A DNA stretch of 64,000 nt from positions 620,001 to 684,000 of the forward strand of contig NZ_CP041185.1 in the NCBI RefSeq assembly GCF_006517255.1, written 5' to 3'. Each line of letters begins with the position of its first letter. Position 1 is the first letter of the stretch. Positions 62,894 to 64,000 of this stretch are shown here, in pieces. The notes beneath the pieces are model-generated. The model did not search any database. It worked only from the letters and a program-made list of their open reading frames with translations, and was not told the origin of the DNA. Origin of the DNA: Janthinobacterium tructae. Its GTDB lineage: Bacteria > Pseudomonadota > Gammaproteobacteria > Burkholderiales > Burkholderiaceae_D. The position numbers and the translations under genes were made by a program.

Positions 62894-63906
62894 GACTCGT
62901 ACCACTGCGCCAGGGCGCGCCGACGCTGCGCCTTGCGCAGCAAGCCTTCCGGCATCCAGCGGCCGTGGCTGCTGGCGGCGCGCATGAGGAAATCGAACCA
63001 CACCAGATGCCGCCGCAGCACGCGCTGCAGCCGGTGCGCGGCCGTGGGGTTGAAGATGCTGACCCGGTTGAACAGCTGGCGCGGGTTTTTCTTGACCCAT
63101 AGCCACGAGCCCATCTCCAGCGTCAGCGGCAGGAACACGCGCCCGCTGTAGCTGGTGCCGTTCAGGTACAGATAGTCCCACAGGTCGCCATGCGTGCGGT
63201 ATTGCCGGCTTTGCGGCTCGAATACATAGTTGTGGTTCGGGTAGCTCTGGCTGAACAGCTCTTCCAGCGCGCCGATCTCGGCCAGGTGTTCGATCGGCAC
63301 CTTGGTATGCGCATGGGGAAACCAGATGCGGTCGCGCAAGCCGAAGCCGGAATGGCAATCGAGGGCGATGCTGAACTGGCGCGACAGCAATTCGCGCTCG
63401 ACCAGGTCGCACACGGCGGCGCTTTCCACTTCCATCGCCGCGTCTGGCGCGCCGCGGTACCAGGGCAGGCGGGCACTGTAGCGTTGTCCACCGAGCATGA
63501 ACGGCACTTTTTCGCGCGCGCTCAGCGGCGCGTTGCGCATCAGGTCCACGCCGCGCGGATTGCAGCGCGTGGCTTGCCACATGCCGCCCGGATTGACCAG
63601 CGGCATGAACACGAGGCGCATGCTTTCCAGCTGCTGGTGCAGGGTGGCGTCCCAGCGCAGGCGGGCGATCAGGCTTTCCAAAAAGGACAGCAGCACTTGC
63701 GTGCCGATGCGTTCAAGGCCGTGGATGCCGCCGAAAAAGCCCAGCACGGGCACGTCGGGGCTTGGATTGCCCAGCGCAATCGTGTAGACGGGAAACTCGC
63801 GCCCATCCATGGCGATGCTGCAGGGCGCGGCCACTTCCAGGTGGCTGCCGCCCTCGTCGATGAGGCGCTTCAGCATGACCAGCTCGGGCAGATTCTTTTC
63901 GATCAT
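62890..63906 (-). CDS. M14-type zinc carboxypeptidase-like protein (DUF2817-like)
   Basis: A 338-residue protein. The zinc-binding HxxE appears as His62 and Glu65 in GGIHGLERIGTQ, and the third ligand His185 is in ALDCHSGFGLRD. MPLVNPGGMWQATRCNPRGVDLMRN is typical of M14/succinylglutamate-desuccinylase-like enzymes, and a Glu in LTLEMGSW is a candidate catalytic residue. It may cleave a C-terminal residue or an amide from a small peptide or conjugate. No signal peptide. It overlaps the hydrolase gene by four bases; together they could process one substrate. Confidence 0.85.
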   Translation of the reverse strand: MIEKNLPELVMLKRLIDEGGSHLEVAAPCSIAMDGREFPVYTIALGNPSPDVPVLGFFGGIHGLERIGTQVLLSFLESLIARLRWDATLHQQLESMRLVFMPLVNPGGMWQATRCNPRGVDLMRNAPLSAREKVPFMLGGQRYSARLPWYRGAPDAAMEVESAAVCDLVERELLSRQFSIALDCHSGFGLRDRIWFPHAHTKVPIEHLAEIGALEELFSQSYPNHNYVFEPQSRQYRTHGDLWDYLYLNGTSYSGRVFLPLTLEMGSWLWVKKNPRQLFNRVSIFNPTAAHRLQRVLRRHLVWFDFLMRAASSHGRWMPEGLLRKAQRRRALAQWYES

Positions 63907-64000
63907 CAGGCGTCTGAAAGGGAAAGTGACAGCCAGTGTAGCCGAAATAAGCAGCGCGCCCGACGTCCCGCATGGCGAAATTTATGCATGGCAAGCATGT
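63907..64000. other. Right-edge gap
   Basis: These 94 bases lie upstream of the carboxypeptidase-like gene and reach the window edge. They probably hold its promoter; no gene is recognised. Confidence 0.4.

Overview
The window is about 64 kb of GC-rich chromosome whose gene families, codon use and repeat style suggest a betaproteobacterium of the Oxalobacteraceae (Janthinobacterium / Massilia / Duganella type). This rests on overall resemblance only; no rRNA or marker gene is present. No tRNA, rRNA, CRISPR array or intact insertion sequence was seen.

Layout. 1-126: start of an MFS transporter. 0.3-2.2 kb: three-lipoprotein operon (CsgG-like, DUF4810, DUF799). 2.3-4.9 kb: an unrecognised small protein, then a QseB/PmrA-type response regulator and its sensor kinase, closed by a strong bidirectional terminator. 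5-7.7 kb: nitroreductase, aldo/keto reductase and a divergent LysR regulator. 7.7-15.4 kb: an AdeRS/BaeSR-like two-component pair divergent from a complete RND efflux operon (membrane fusion protein, pump, outer-membrane channel). 15.4-23.3 kb: ordinary accessory metabolism and transport (ArsB-type permease, Rossmann oxidoreductase, GNAT, glycosyltransferase, DUF2145 pair, HDOD protein, acyl-CoA-dehydrogenase-like flavoprotein).

23.7-34.4 kb is the most remarkable region: a tightly overlapping seven-gene operon encoding three different dynamin-type GTPases, a DUF1566 (Lcl) protein, a small helical protein with a DDxxD motif resembling class I isoprenoid synthases, a small coiled-coil protein, and a fusion of a DUF1566-like segment to an Hsp70/actin-fold ATPase. 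It has an AT-rich leader with a dyad and sits between housekeeping-like genes. It is the best candidate for an undescribed multi-component membrane-acting system, possibly defensive.

34.7-39.3 kb returns to ordinary genes (thioesterase, GST, LysR/MFS divergent pair, unknown protein). 39.4-46.6 kb is a lower-GC accessory strip with all genes on the + strand: an exported protein, a gene remnant, a methyltransferase, a long beta-CASP metallo-beta-lactamase protein, two small orphans, an esterase and two acetyltransferases. A short repeat family recurs between the genes from 40.2 to 44.6 kb. 46.7-48.7 kb: nitronate monooxygenase and a divergent LysR regulator.

49.4-61.9 kb is a probable surface-protein operon: an exported tail-collar-like protein, a Sel1-repeat protein, a 2940-residue two-partner-secretion exoprotein with 25 YDG-type repeats in two nested tandem arrays, and its TpsB transporter. 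The window closes with an alpha/beta hydrolase and an M14-type carboxypeptidase, overlapping on the minus strand.
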